Origin: Firmicutes bacterium UBA5493
GTDB lineage: Bacteria; Bacillota; Limnochordia; Darwinibacteriales; Darwinibacteriaceae
DNA length: 13,250 nucleotides
Assembly: GCA_002424045.1 (NCBI GenBank)
Contig: DIPH01000027.1
Coordinates: 1-13,250, forward strand
Direction of reading: 5' to 3'
This document shows positions 6,269 to 12,836 of the stretch, piece by piece. The position numbers and the translations under genes were made by a program. Position 1 is the first letter of the stretch; the number at the start of each line of letters is the position of its first letter. Below the pieces are notes generated by a model. It was not told where the DNA came from, searched no databases, and saw only the letters and a list, made by a program, of their open reading frames with translations.

Positions 6269-6285
6269 TGATTCGATTCGAATCA
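6269..6285. repeat. Perfect 7-bp inverted repeat with 3-base loop (third in row)
   Basis: TGATTCG (6269-6275) and CGAATCA (6279-6285) are exact reverse complements around ATT. The same bases also contain the full palindrome GATTCGAATC (6275-6284), so alternative pairings exist. Confidence 0.6.
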
Positions 6286-6321
6286 ATTTGATTTGTTTGT
6301 TTGAGAAGGGGGGAGTAGTGC

Positions 6322-6861
6322 TTGGCACGGTTTAAGGAGAAATATCAAACCGAAGTGGTTCCAGCTATGATTGAACGTTTTGGCTACAAAAATGTCATGC
6401 AGGTACCCAGGTTCGATAAAATTGTTTTAAACATTGGTGTGGGCGAAGCTGTAGGGGACCCGAAAGCGTTAGAAGCAGCCGCACGTGACCTGGAGCTTAT
6501 TTCTGGTCAAAAGCCTGTCATTAATCATGCCAGAAAGTCTGTAGCTGCATTTAAACTCCGTGAGGGGATGGCCATTGGCTGTAAAGTGACCTTGCGCGGC
6601 GATCGTATGTATGAATTCCTCGATCGGTTCATTAGTATAACGCTTCCGCGGATTCGTGACTTCCGGGGCGTATCGGAAAAGTCCTTCGACGGACGTGGAA
6701 ACTACAGTATTGGTCTCCGTGAGCAACTGGTCTTTCCAGAAATTGAGTATGACAAGATCGATAAGGTAAGAGGCCTCATGGTCGTCATCGGTACCACTGC
6801 TAAGACCGATGAAGAAGGATATGAACTCTTGAAGCTGATGGGTATGCCATTTAGAAGCTGA
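6322..6861 (+). CDS. rplE: 50S ribosomal protein L5
   Basis: L5 (179 aa, standard) binds 5S rRNA with L18 and contacts the P-site tRNA in the central protuberance. Signatures are VPRFDKIVLNIGVGEA near residue 30, the KLREGMAIGCKVTLRG segment and the RDFRGVSEKSFDGRGNYSIGL block, with FPEIEYDKID after it. The start is TTG at 6322, giving MARFKEKYQ as in homologues, with GGGGGGAG upstream at good spacing; the GTG at 6318 is out of frame. It follows the hairpin-rich spacer, so its expression may be set separately from rplN-rplX. Confidence 0.97.
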   Translation: MARFKEKYQTEVVPAMIERFGYKNVMQVPRFDKIVLNIGVGEAVGDPKALEAAARDLELISGQKPVINHARKSVAAFKLREGMAIGCKVTLRGDRMYEFLDRFISITLPRIRDFRGVSEKSFDGRGNYSIGLREQLVFPEIEYDKIDKVRGLMVVIGTTAKTDEEGYELLKLMGMPFRS

Positions 6862-6874
6862 AAGGAGAGATATT

Positions 6875-7060
6875 GTGGCGAAAAAATCAATGATCGTCAA
6901 GGCGCAACGTGATGCGAAATTTAGAGTGCGCCAAGTGAATCGTTGTAGAATTTGCGGGCGTCCCCGTGGTTACATGCGCCGTTTCCAAATGTGCCGTGTA
7001 TGCTTCCGGAAATATGCTAACGAAGGGCAAATTCCCGGAATAACTAAATCCAGCTGGTAG
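6875..7060 (+). CDS. rpsN: 30S ribosomal protein S14, type Z (zinc form)
   Basis: This is the short 61-residue zinc-binding S14 found in Bacillota and many other bacteria, located in the 30S head. The zinc site is Cys24, Cys27, Cys40 and Cys43 (C-X2-C-X12-C-X2-C, in CRICGRP and CRVC). It ends with the family motif GQIPGITKSSW. The start is GTG at 6875, preceded by AAAGGAGA. In Bacillus a zinc-independent longer S14 can replace this form under zinc shortage; no such copy is in the window. Confidence 0.97.
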   Translation: MAKKSMIVKAQRDAKFRVRQVNRCRICGRPRGYMRRFQMCRVCFRKYANEGQIPGITKSSW

Positions 7061-7083
7061 GGGTCCGAAAGGAGGTTTCCTGA

Positions 7084-7482
7084 ATGGTAATGACTGATCC
7101 AATTGCGGATATGCTCACACGGATCCGGAATGCAAGTTCCGTGAAGCACGAATCGGTAGATATTCCCCGTTCTAAGCTTAAGGAAGAATTGGCTCGGATT
7201 CTTAAGGACGAGGGGTTCATTAGAGAGTATAAAGTTCTGGAAGATGATAAACAAGGCATGATTCGCGTCTACTTGAAGTATGACTCGAATAAAGGCCAGA
7301 TCATTAAGGGCATCAAACGCATTAGCAAACCTGGTTTGCGTGTATACACAAACAAGGATGAAGTGCCTAGGGTGTTAGGTGGCCTCGGTGTTGCAATTTT
7401 ATCAACTTCACAAGGTATCATGACAGACCGCACAGCCCGCAAAGAGGGAGTTGGCGGCGAAGTAATTTGCTACGTTTGGTAA
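7084..7482 (+). CDS. rpsH: 30S ribosomal protein S8
   Basis: S8 (132 aa, same as Bacillus) binds the central domain of 16S rRNA; in E. coli it also represses the spc operon. The MTDPIADMLTRIRNA start, GLRVYTNKDEVPRVLGGLGVAILSTSQG and the GGEVICYVW end are diagnostic. Of two in-frame ATGs (7084 and 7090) the first is chosen, since AGGAGG at 7070-7075 is 8 bases away from it and 14 from the other, and homologues start MVMTDP. Confidence 0.97.
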   Translation: MVMTDPIADMLTRIRNASSVKHESVDIPRSKLKEELARILKDEGFIREYKVLEDDKQGMIRVYLKYDSNKGQIIKGIKRISKPGLRVYTNKDEVPRVLGGLGVAILSTSQGIMTDRTARKEGVGGEVICYVW

Positions 7483-7495
7483 GGGAGGGAAAAGA

Positions 7496-8035
7496 ATGTC
7501 CAGAATAGGAAGAGCTCCAATAGAGATTCCTGCTGGTGTTGAGGTCACAATTAGTGGCAACTCTATCGACGTCAAAGGACCAAAAGGTAAGCTCAGTCGA
7601 GAATTCCATCCTGAGATGCAAGTCGAACTGAGTGAAGGCGCTATCACAGTGACCAGACCCAGTGATAATAAGGAACACCGTTCCCTCCACGGACTGACTC
7701 GTACATTGATTGCGAACATGGTTCAAGGAGTAACGGTAGGATTTACTCGTAATCTAGAAATTGTCGGAGTAGGATACAGGGCGGCGAAACAGGGTAATAA
7801 GCTTGTTTTGTCACTGGGTTACTCCCATCCTATCGAAGTAGATCCGGCTCCAGGCATTGAAATTGATGTGACGACACCAACAAGAATTTCTGTCAAAGGT
7901 ATTGACAAGGAGCTTGTGGGTCAGACCGCTGCTAATATTCGCGACTTCAGAAGACCTGAACCTTACTTAGGCAAGGGTGTTCGTTACGAAGGTGAAAAAG
8001 TGCGTAGAAAAGCAGGTAAAGCAGGTAAAGCTTAG
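7496..8035 (+). CDS. rplF: 50S ribosomal protein L6
   Basis: L6 (179 aa) has two similar domains and binds 23S rRNA near the sarcin-ricin loop and factor-binding site. It starts MSRIGRAPIEIPAGVEV and has the second-domain signature PEPYLGKGVRYEGEKVRRKAGK. The C-terminal GKAGKA is encoded by a 9-base tandem duplication (8012-8029), followed by a 7-base tandem repeat across the stop, a small local slippage that barely changes the tail. A GGGAGGG ribosome binding site precedes the ATG. Confidence 0.97.
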   Translation: MSRIGRAPIEIPAGVEVTISGNSIDVKGPKGKLSREFHPEMQVELSEGAITVTRPSDNKEHRSLHGLTRTLIANMVQGVTVGFTRNLEIVGVGYRAAKQGNKLVLSLGYSHPIEVDPAPGIEIDVTTPTRISVKGIDKELVGQTAANIRDFRRPEPYLGKGVRYEGEKVRRKAGKAGKA

Positions 8036-8056
8036 AGCTTAGAAGGAGGGTAAATG

Positions 8057-8422
8057 ATGGCCAAATTAAGTCGGCGTGAAGCAAGGGAGCGGAGACATAA
8101 ACGCTTAAGGCAGCGTGTGGTAGGTACTGCAGCGCGCCCGAGGCTTAATGTATATCGTAGTTTGCATCACATTCACGCCCAAATCATCGATGATAGCATT
8201 GGACACACTTTGGTTTCTGCCTCCTCTGTAGAACCTGAACTACGTGCTAAGTTGGGATCCACAGGGAACAAAGAAGCGGCCAAGGAAATTGGGCTTGCCA
8301 TAGCCGAGCGTGCTAAAGAGGCAGGCATTACAAAAGTTGTTTTTGATCGCGGCGGCTACATCTATCACGGCAGAATTGCCTCTTTAGCAGAGGGTGCCCG
8401 TGAAGGTGGCCTGGAATTCTAG
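8057..8422 (+). CDS. rplR: 50S ribosomal protein L18
   Basis: L18 (121 aa) binds 5S rRNA with L5 in the central protuberance. The basic N-terminus (SRREARERRHKRLRQRV), the RPRLNVYRSLHHIHAQIIDD core and the VVFDRGGYIYHGRIASLAEGAREGGLEF end match the family. Two adjacent ATGs occur at 8054 and 8057. The second is chosen because AAGGAGG (8043-8049) is 7 bases before it but only 4 before the first, and because homologues start with a single Met. Confidence 0.96.
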   Translation: MAKLSRREARERRHKRLRQRVVGTAARPRLNVYRSLHHIHAQIIDDSIGHTLVSASSVEPELRAKLGSTGNKEAAKEIGLAIAERAKEAGITKVVFDRGGYIYHGRIASLAEGAREGGLEF

Positions 8423-8443
8423 GTACAAGGGAGGGAAACGAAC

Positions 8444-8947
8444 TTGTCGAAACGAACTGAAACTAGTGGCGTAGAGCTACAAGAGCGCTTAGTCAATATT
8501 AACCCTGTCTCCAAGACCGTTAAAGGTGGGCGGACCCGTTCCTTTAGTGCCTTGGTAGTCGTTGGAGATGGGAACGGTATGGTAGGTATGGGCCTTGGTA
8601 AAGCCAAAGAGGTGCCCGAAGCAATACGCAAGGCCACAGAAGAGGCCAAGAAGAATATGATCGAAGTACCAATGGTTAGAACCACAATTCCGCACGCAGT
8701 TACAGAAACCTATGGCGGAGCTCGGGTACTTTTGAAGCCAGCTTCAGAAGGTACAGGAGTTATTGCCGGTGGACCCGTGCGTGCTGTTTTGGAATCGGCC
8801 GGTGTACGGGATGTCTTAACTAAGTCTCTAGGCTCTTCGAACCCCATTAACGTTGTAAGGGCGACACTCAAAGGACTTAGCAGCCTAAGAACCGTGGATG
8901 ATGTGGCCCGGCTTCGCGGGAAAACTCCCGGAGAGATCTTAGGTTAG
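8444..8947 (+). CDS. rpsE: 30S ribosomal protein S5
   Basis: S5 (167 aa) helps shape the mRNA entry channel and decoding accuracy. The N-terminal double-stranded-RNA-binding-like domain shows VNINPVSKTVKGGRTRSFSA, VVVGDGNGMVGMGLGKAKEVPEAI and the C-terminal half shows LLKPASEGTGVIAGGPVRAVLE and KSLGSSNPINVV. The start is TTG at 8444, after GGGAGGG; no closer ATG gives the usual N-terminus. No spectinomycin-resistance type loss in the loop near residues 20-30 is evident. Confidence 0.97.
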   Translation: MSKRTETSGVELQERLVNINPVSKTVKGGRTRSFSALVVVGDGNGMVGMGLGKAKEVPEAIRKATEEAKKNMIEVPMVRTTIPHAVTETYGGARVLLKPASEGTGVIAGGPVRAVLESAGVRDVLTKSLGSSNPINVVRATLKGLSSLRTVDDVARLRGKTPGEILG

Positions 8948-8959
8948 GGGGCGAATGTT

Positions 8960-9142
8960 GTGGCAAAGTTGAAAGTAACGTATAAGAAGAGTGTAATCGG
9001 TTATGCGCAGGACCAAAAGGACACAGTGGCAGCTCTGGGTTTAAAGAAACTTGGCACGTCGGTTGTCCATGATGATAACCCTGCAATTCGGGGTATGATC
9101 CACAAGGTTAGACATTTAGTTGAAGTGGAAGAATTAGACTAG
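8960..9142 (+). CDS. rpmD: 50S ribosomal protein L30
   Basis: L30 (60 aa) is a small 23S rRNA-binding protein. It reads MAKLKVTYKKSVIGYAQDQ, then the conserved LGLKKLGTSVVHDDNPAIRGMI and VRHLVEVEE. The start is GTG at 8960 with GGGGGCGA upstream; the ATG at 8955 is out of frame. Its place between rpsE and rplO is the standard spc order. Confidence 0.95.
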   Translation: MAKLKVTYKKSVIGYAQDQKDTVAALGLKKLGTSVVHDDNPAIRGMIHKVRHLVEVEELD

Positions 9143-9159
9143 TCAGAGGGGGTGTAAGT

Positions 9160-9600
9160 GTGCGGATTCATGAACTTAAACCCGCAGAAGGTAGCACGCA
9201 CAGAAAGAAAAGAGTAGGACGCGGAATCGGATCCGGTTGGGGCAAGACCTCCGGTAGGGGTCACAAGGGTCAGGGCCAGCGCTCCGGCGGTGGCAAAGGT
9301 CCATACTTCGAAGGCGGCCAAACTCCACTCGTAAGGCGCCTGCCTAAACGGGGATTCACTAATGTGTTTCAAAAAGTGTACGCTGAAGTCAAGTTGAATG
9401 ACCTGAATCGGTTCGCACCGGGTACAGTGATCACTCCCGAGCTCTTGATTGAATCTGGGCTTGTGAAGAAAGTGAACGATGGGATTAAAATTCTCGGCAA
9501 TGGGGAGATCAATCAAGCGTTAACGGTGCAGGCTCACAGTTTCACAAAATCGGCAGCAGCCAAAATTGAAAAGGCTGGCGGCACAGTAGAGGTGATCTAG
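9160..9600 (+). CDS. rplO: 50S ribosomal protein L15
   Basis: L15 (146 aa) is a 23S rRNA binder with a long basic glycine-rich N-terminal extension, seen at about residues 17-50 (RKKRVGRGIGSGWGKTSGRG and HKGQGQRSGGGKGPYFEGG). The globular part includes RRLPKRGFTNVF and the C-terminal VQAHSFTKSAAAKIEKAGGTVEVI. The start is GTG at 9160 after GAGGGGGTG, giving the family's MRIHELKPAEGS. The TAG stop abuts the secY TTG start with no gap. Confidence 0.97.
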   Translation: MRIHELKPAEGSTHRKKRVGRGIGSGWGKTSGRGHKGQGQRSGGGKGPYFEGGQTPLVRRLPKRGFTNVFQKVYAEVKLNDLNRFAPGTVITPELLIESGLVKKVNDGIKILGNGEINQALTVQAHSFTKSAAAKIEKAGGTVEVI

Positions 9601-10869
9601 TTGCTAGCTGCATTGAAAAATGCTATGAAGATCCCCGATTTAAGGAGGAAGATCCTCTATACCATTACCCTGCTTGCAGTCTACAGAATTGGCTCTTTTG
9701 TACCAGTTCCAGGTGTAGACGCGGTAGGGTTGGCCCAGCAACTAGGGGTCGACGGAGGAAACCTTTTTGGGTTCTTGAACCTCTTTACCGGGGGCGCTTT
9801 AGAGAGATTTACTGTCTTCGCACAGGGTGTAAGCCCATATATCACAGCTTCAATTGTCATGAACTTGTTGTCCATTATCGTGCCTAGCTTAGAGAAGTTG
9901 TCTAAGGAAGGCCCCGAAGGTCGGAAAGTCATTGCCAAGTACACTCGTTATGCTACGGTCGTTCTTGCTGTCGTTCAGGCGGTGGGAACCACTGCCATGG
10001 CCCGTGCATGGGGCGTCGTGTCGAATCCGAACTTCTTCGGTCTAACCTTAATCACGCTGACCCTTACCGCCGGTACCATGTTCACCGTGTGGCTCGGAGA
10101 AAAGATCTCTGAGAAAGGGATCGGCAACGGCATATCTTTGCTCATCTTTGTTAACATTGTGGCAGCCATGCCTACACAATACATCAATGCTTTCAGGGCA
10201 GTCGGTGCAGGCGGGCTACACGTTGTCAGTCTGATCGTGTATTTCCTAATCACGATTTTCGTGATTGCCGCGGTGGTTCTGATTACCAGAGGTGAACGCA
10301 AGGTTCCTGTCCAATATGCTAAGCGTGTGGTAGGCCGTAAGGTGTATGGCGGTCAATCTACCCATATTCCCTTGAAGGTAAACCAGGCAGGGGTCATTCC
10401 AGTCATTTTTGCATCGTCTGTCTTGACGTTTCCCCTTACCCTGGCTCAGTTCATTCCCGCGGTAGAAGCCATTAACCGCTGGGTAGGGTATGGCACATTT
10501 GGATATAATTTACTTTATGTAATTCTTGTGATCTTCTTCACCTATTTCTACACCGCAGTAACCTTTAATCCAGTAGAGGTTGCTACGAACATGAAGAAAA
10601 ATGGGGGTTACATCCCAGGCTTAAGACCTGGAAAGCCCACTTCAGATTATCTGGATAGGATTCTTTCGAGAATCACTTTGCCAGGGGCATTTTTCTTGGC
10701 AGGCATCGCTGTTCTACCATTTGTTGTTGGTGCAGTAACAAGGATTCCTTCCAACATTCTTTCTTTCGGCGGTACTGGAATGCTGATTATTGTAGGTGTG
10801 GCACTTGACACAATGCAGCAAATCGAAGCCCACTTGCTCATGAGACACTATGAAGGTTTCCTGAAATAA
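9601..10869 (+). CDS. secY: Preprotein translocase channel subunit SecY
   Basis: SecY (422 aa) forms the protein-conducting channel of the inner membrane with SecE and SecG, driven by SecA or the ribosome. Ten hydrophobic segments can be traced, near residues 17-35, 76-96, 115-135, 146-166, 177-196, 208-228, 263-285, 302-321, 359-378 and 387-405. Cytoplasmic signatures are GERKVPVQYAKR (231-242), the NMKKNGGYIPGLRPG loop (330-344) and the end QQIEAHLLMRHYEGFLK. The start is TTG at 9601, immediately after the rplO stop; the binding site AGAGGTGAT lies inside rplO. This start gives the family's IPDLRRKILYT N-terminus, whereas the next ATG is residue 9. Confidence 0.97.
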   Translation: MLAALKNAMKIPDLRRKILYTITLLAVYRIGSFVPVPGVDAVGLAQQLGVDGGNLFGFLNLFTGGALERFTVFAQGVSPYITASIVMNLLSIIVPSLEKLSKEGPEGRKVIAKYTRYATVVLAVVQAVGTTAMARAWGVVSNPNFFGLTLITLTLTAGTMFTVWLGEKISEKGIGNGISLLIFVNIVAAMPTQYINAFRAVGAGGLHVVSLIVYFLITIFVIAAVVLITRGERKVPVQYAKRVVGRKVYGGQSTHIPLKVNQAGVIPVIFASSVLTFPLTLAQFIPAVEAINRWVGYGTFGYNLLYVILVIFFTYFYTAVTFNPVEVATNMKKNGGYIPGLRPGKPTSDYLDRILSRITLPGAFFLAGIAVLPFVVGAVTRIPSNILSFGGTGMLIIVGVALDTMQQIEAHLLMRHYEGFLK

Positions 10870-10886
10870 AAGGAGGAGAAAGGCAG

Positions 10887-11564
10887 ATGCGATTGGTGTT
10901 GCTGGGCTTGCCCGGTGCGGGTAAGGGTACCCAAGGAGATCGGATCTCCGAGAAATACGGTATACCACACATCTCCACAGGTAGCATTATTCGCGAAGCA
11001 ATAGCCGTCGGGGCTCAATTGGGTCAAGAGGCTAACGGCTATATCAGTAAGGGCGACTTGGTCCCGGATGAGCTTGCCCTTCAGATAGTCCATGAGCGCA
11101 TTATTCAACCAGACTGTAGCGGAGGGTGGATCCTTGACGGATTTCCCCGGACAGTGCTGCAAGCTTCTGAGCTTGATCGTCGTTTGGCCACAAGTGGCTT
11201 GGACGTTCAGAAAGCTTTTGACATTCGCGTGACACAAGCGGAAGCCATTGAGAGGATTTCAAAAAGGCGGATGTGCAGCCAGTGCGGTGCGGTCTATCAT
11301 CTAGATCACTATCGGGCAAAGGGTAAGGGAGTCTGTGACAATTGCGGCGGCGAACTCTATCGTCGCACCGATGATACGGAAGAGACCGCTCGCAAAAGGC
11401 TCGCCGTCTATATGAGGCAAACCCATCCTGTAGTTCATTATTATGCTCAAAGTGGTCGACTGTTTAGTATTGACGGAGTGCGGCCCATAGATGACGTCTT
11501 CGCAGATGTGGATCATTATCTGCAGATGCTGGTGGACGATGATCATGTTGGTGAAGCCCAATGA
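10887..11564 (+). CDS. adk: Adenylate kinase, zinc-LID form
   Basis: Adenylate kinase (225 aa, cytosol) interconverts ATP + AMP and 2 ADP. The P-loop GLPGAGKGT is at 7-15 and DGFPRT at 84-89. The LID carries a four-Cys zinc site (Cys130, 133, 150, 153) and the arginine-bearing RRTDDTEETARKRL follows. Position 33, an almost invariant Asp in homologues (STGD), is Ser here (STGSIIR, codon AGC at 10983-10985). In E. coli that Asp lies near the Mg-water shell, so activity may be altered. The other key residues look intact. AAAGGAGGAG precedes the ATG; the stop overlaps the map start (ATGA). Confidence 0.95.
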   Translation: MRLVLLGLPGAGKGTQGDRISEKYGIPHISTGSIIREAIAVGAQLGQEANGYISKGDLVPDELALQIVHERIIQPDCSGGWILDGFPRTVLQASELDRRLATSGLDVQKAFDIRVTQAEAIERISKRRMCSQCGAVYHLDHYRAKGKGVCDNCGGELYRRTDDTEETARKRLAVYMRQTHPVVHYYAQSGRLFSIDGVRPIDDVFADVDHYLQMLVDDDHVGEAQ

Positions 11565-12310
11565 TTATACTGAAATCCGCTGATGAGATTCAATCCATGC
11601 GCGTTGCAGGTAGGGTGGTAGCTCAGGCTCATGAATTGGTCCGCGAGCTAGTCAGACCAGGCCTGACGACCCTTGATTTGGATAGGGCTGTGGAGGAGTT
11701 TTTAATCAAGCAAGACGCAATTCCAGCCTTCAAAGGTTATCAAGGGTATCCCGCTTCAATTTGCGCCTCCCCAAATGAGGTGGTTGTTCACGGGATCCCA
11801 AGCAAGGATGTGGTCCTGCAAGAAGGATCGATTATCAGCGTAGATATTGGGGCGTTTGTCGATGGTTTTTGTGGAGACAGCGCTTGGACCTATCCAGTGG
11901 GTGAGGTTGATCCCAAGGTTCAGCTCTTGCTCCAAACCACAGAGGAAGCTCTTTTCCAAGGCATTGAGCAAGCCAGGGTCGGTAACCGCCTTTCTGATAT
12001 CTCCCATGCTGTGCAAAGACGTGCTGAAGAACGGGGATTTTCCGTTGTCCGAGATTTTGTGGGACATGGAATTGGCCGAAAGATGCACGAAGCGCCACAA
12101 ATTCCGAATTTCGGACCCCCAGGAAGGGGCCCACGTTTGAAAACTGGCATGACATTGGCCATTGAGCCAATGGTTAATGTGGGTAGTTATCATGTGCAGG
12201 TTTTGGATGATAACTGGACAGTTGTAACACGGGACAACAATTGGTCAGCTCATTTCGAACACACTATTGCTATCACTGATGAAGGACCCGTGATTCTTAC
12301 GATTTTGTAG
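11561..12310 (+). CDS. map: Methionine aminopeptidase, type I
   Basis: Map (249 aa) removes the initiator methionine after deformylation. All five metal ligands of the pita-bread fold are visible: Asp95 (SVDIGAF), Asp106 (GDSAW), His169 (VGHGIG), Glu202 (AIEPM) and Glu233 (HFEHT). The conserved His77 (VHGIP) and His176 (MHEAP) are also present. There is no N-terminal zinc-finger or SH3-binding extension, so this is the basic type Ia form. The ATG overlaps the adk stop by four bases, so the two genes are translationally coupled. It is the usual gene after adk in Bacillota. Confidence 0.97.
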   Translation: MIILKSADEIQSMRVAGRVVAQAHELVRELVRPGLTTLDLDRAVEEFLIKQDAIPAFKGYQGYPASICASPNEVVVHGIPSKDVVLQEGSIISVDIGAFVDGFCGDSAWTYPVGEVDPKVQLLLQTTEEALFQGIEQARVGNRLSDISHAVQRRAEERGFSVVRDFVGHGIGRKMHEAPQIPNFGPPGRGPRLKTGMTLAIEPMVNVGSYHVQVLDDNWTVVTRDNNWSAHFEHTIAITDEGPVILTIL

Positions 12311-12320
12311 GAGAGATAAG

Positions 12321-12608
12321 ATGGGACTTTTGGAAGTAGGTCAATTGGTGACGTCAAAGATGGGAAGGGACTCTGGCAAGAAGTATGTGGTAGTAGAGTC
12401 CTTGAATGACAATCAGGTCAATGTGGCCGATGGCTTTGTGCGCAAGATGGATCGCCCTAAACGCAAGAACGTGAAGCATCTAGTGGGCCACGGGTTCAGC
12501 CTTGAGGTTGAGAAAATGGATGACAAAGCAATTCGGGATTTTATAGAGCAGCATAGTCATGTGGAGAACCTAGGAGAGGAGGGCTTAACAGACCATGGCC
12601 AAGGATGA
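12321..12608 (+). CDS. KOW-domain RNA-binding protein, L14e-like
   Basis: A 95-residue protein with an N-terminal KOW-type fold (about residues 3-35, VGQLVTSKMGRDSGKKYVVV), then a basic DRPKRKNVKHL stretch and an acidic tail. The family is common between map and infA in Bacillota (YbzG in Bacillus) and resembles archaeal and eukaryotic L14e; it is thought to bind RNA or the ribosome, but the exact role is unknown. AGGAGAGA precedes the ATG. Its last 14 bases overlap infA, which suggests coupling. I infer a ribosome-linked role from context and domain only. Confidence 0.85.
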   Translation: MGLLEVGQLVTSKMGRDSGKKYVVVESLNDNQVNVADGFVRKMDRPKRKNVKHLVGHGFSLEVEKMDDKAIRDFIEQHSHVENLGEEGLTDHGQG

Positions 12609-12813
12609 TGCCATTGAAGTTGAAGGTACGGTAGTTGAACCATTGCCGAATGCCATGTTTCGAGTAGAATTGGAGAATGGGCACAAAGTATTGGCCCATA
12701 TATCCGGTAAGATGAGGATGAACTTTATTCGGATTCTACCCGGTGATAAAGTGACTGTAGAACTATCTCCTTATGATTTAACCAGGGGAAGAATCACGTA
12801 TCGTAAAAAATAG
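12595..12813 (+). CDS. infA: Translation initiation factor IF-1
   Basis: IF-1 (72 aa, standard length) is a single OB-fold (S1-like) protein that covers the 30S A site during initiation. The sequence reads AKDDAIEVEGTVVEPLPNAM, then FRVELENGHKVLAHISGKMRMN, and the PGDKVTVELSPYDLTRGRITYR end, close to the family consensus throughout. The ATG lies inside the end of the KOW gene, with GAGGAGGG at 12576-12583 upstream. It heads the alpha-side part of the cluster. Confidence 0.98.
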   Translation: MAKDDAIEVEGTVVEPLPNAMFRVELENGHKVLAHISGKMRMNFIRILPGDKVTVELSPYDLTRGRITYRKK

Positions 12814-12836
12814 ACGGCTAAAGGGGGCGCAAAACG

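Larger units (their letters stand above)
6218..6321 (+). promoter_or_regulatory. rplX-rplE spacer with three tandem hairpins
   Basis: This 104-base gap interrupts a cluster in which gaps are mostly under 40 bases. It holds three consecutive perfect hairpins at 6219-6241, 6247-6263 and 6269-6285, each with a 3-base loop and only 5 bases between neighbours. A T-rich, G-interspersed tract (6287-6303) and the rplE ribosome binding site (GGGGGGAG, about 6308-6315) follow. In E. coli the spc operon is repressed by S8 at the rplE start, so the position is suggestive. However, these stems lack the internal loop S8 needs, so a direct S8 site is not supported. Confidence 0.55.

Noticed and set aside
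6249..6292. Internal promoter in the rplX-rplE spacer starting from TTGACT
   Set aside because: The TTGACT is part of a perfect hairpin and no acceptable -10 box lies 16-19 bases downstream (best is TTCGAT).
6287..6303. Intrinsic terminator formed by the third spacer hairpin and the T-rich tract
   Set aside because: The stem is only 7 bp and AT-rich, and the following tract is broken by G and A, so a strong terminator is unlikely; it would also cut off essential downstream genes.
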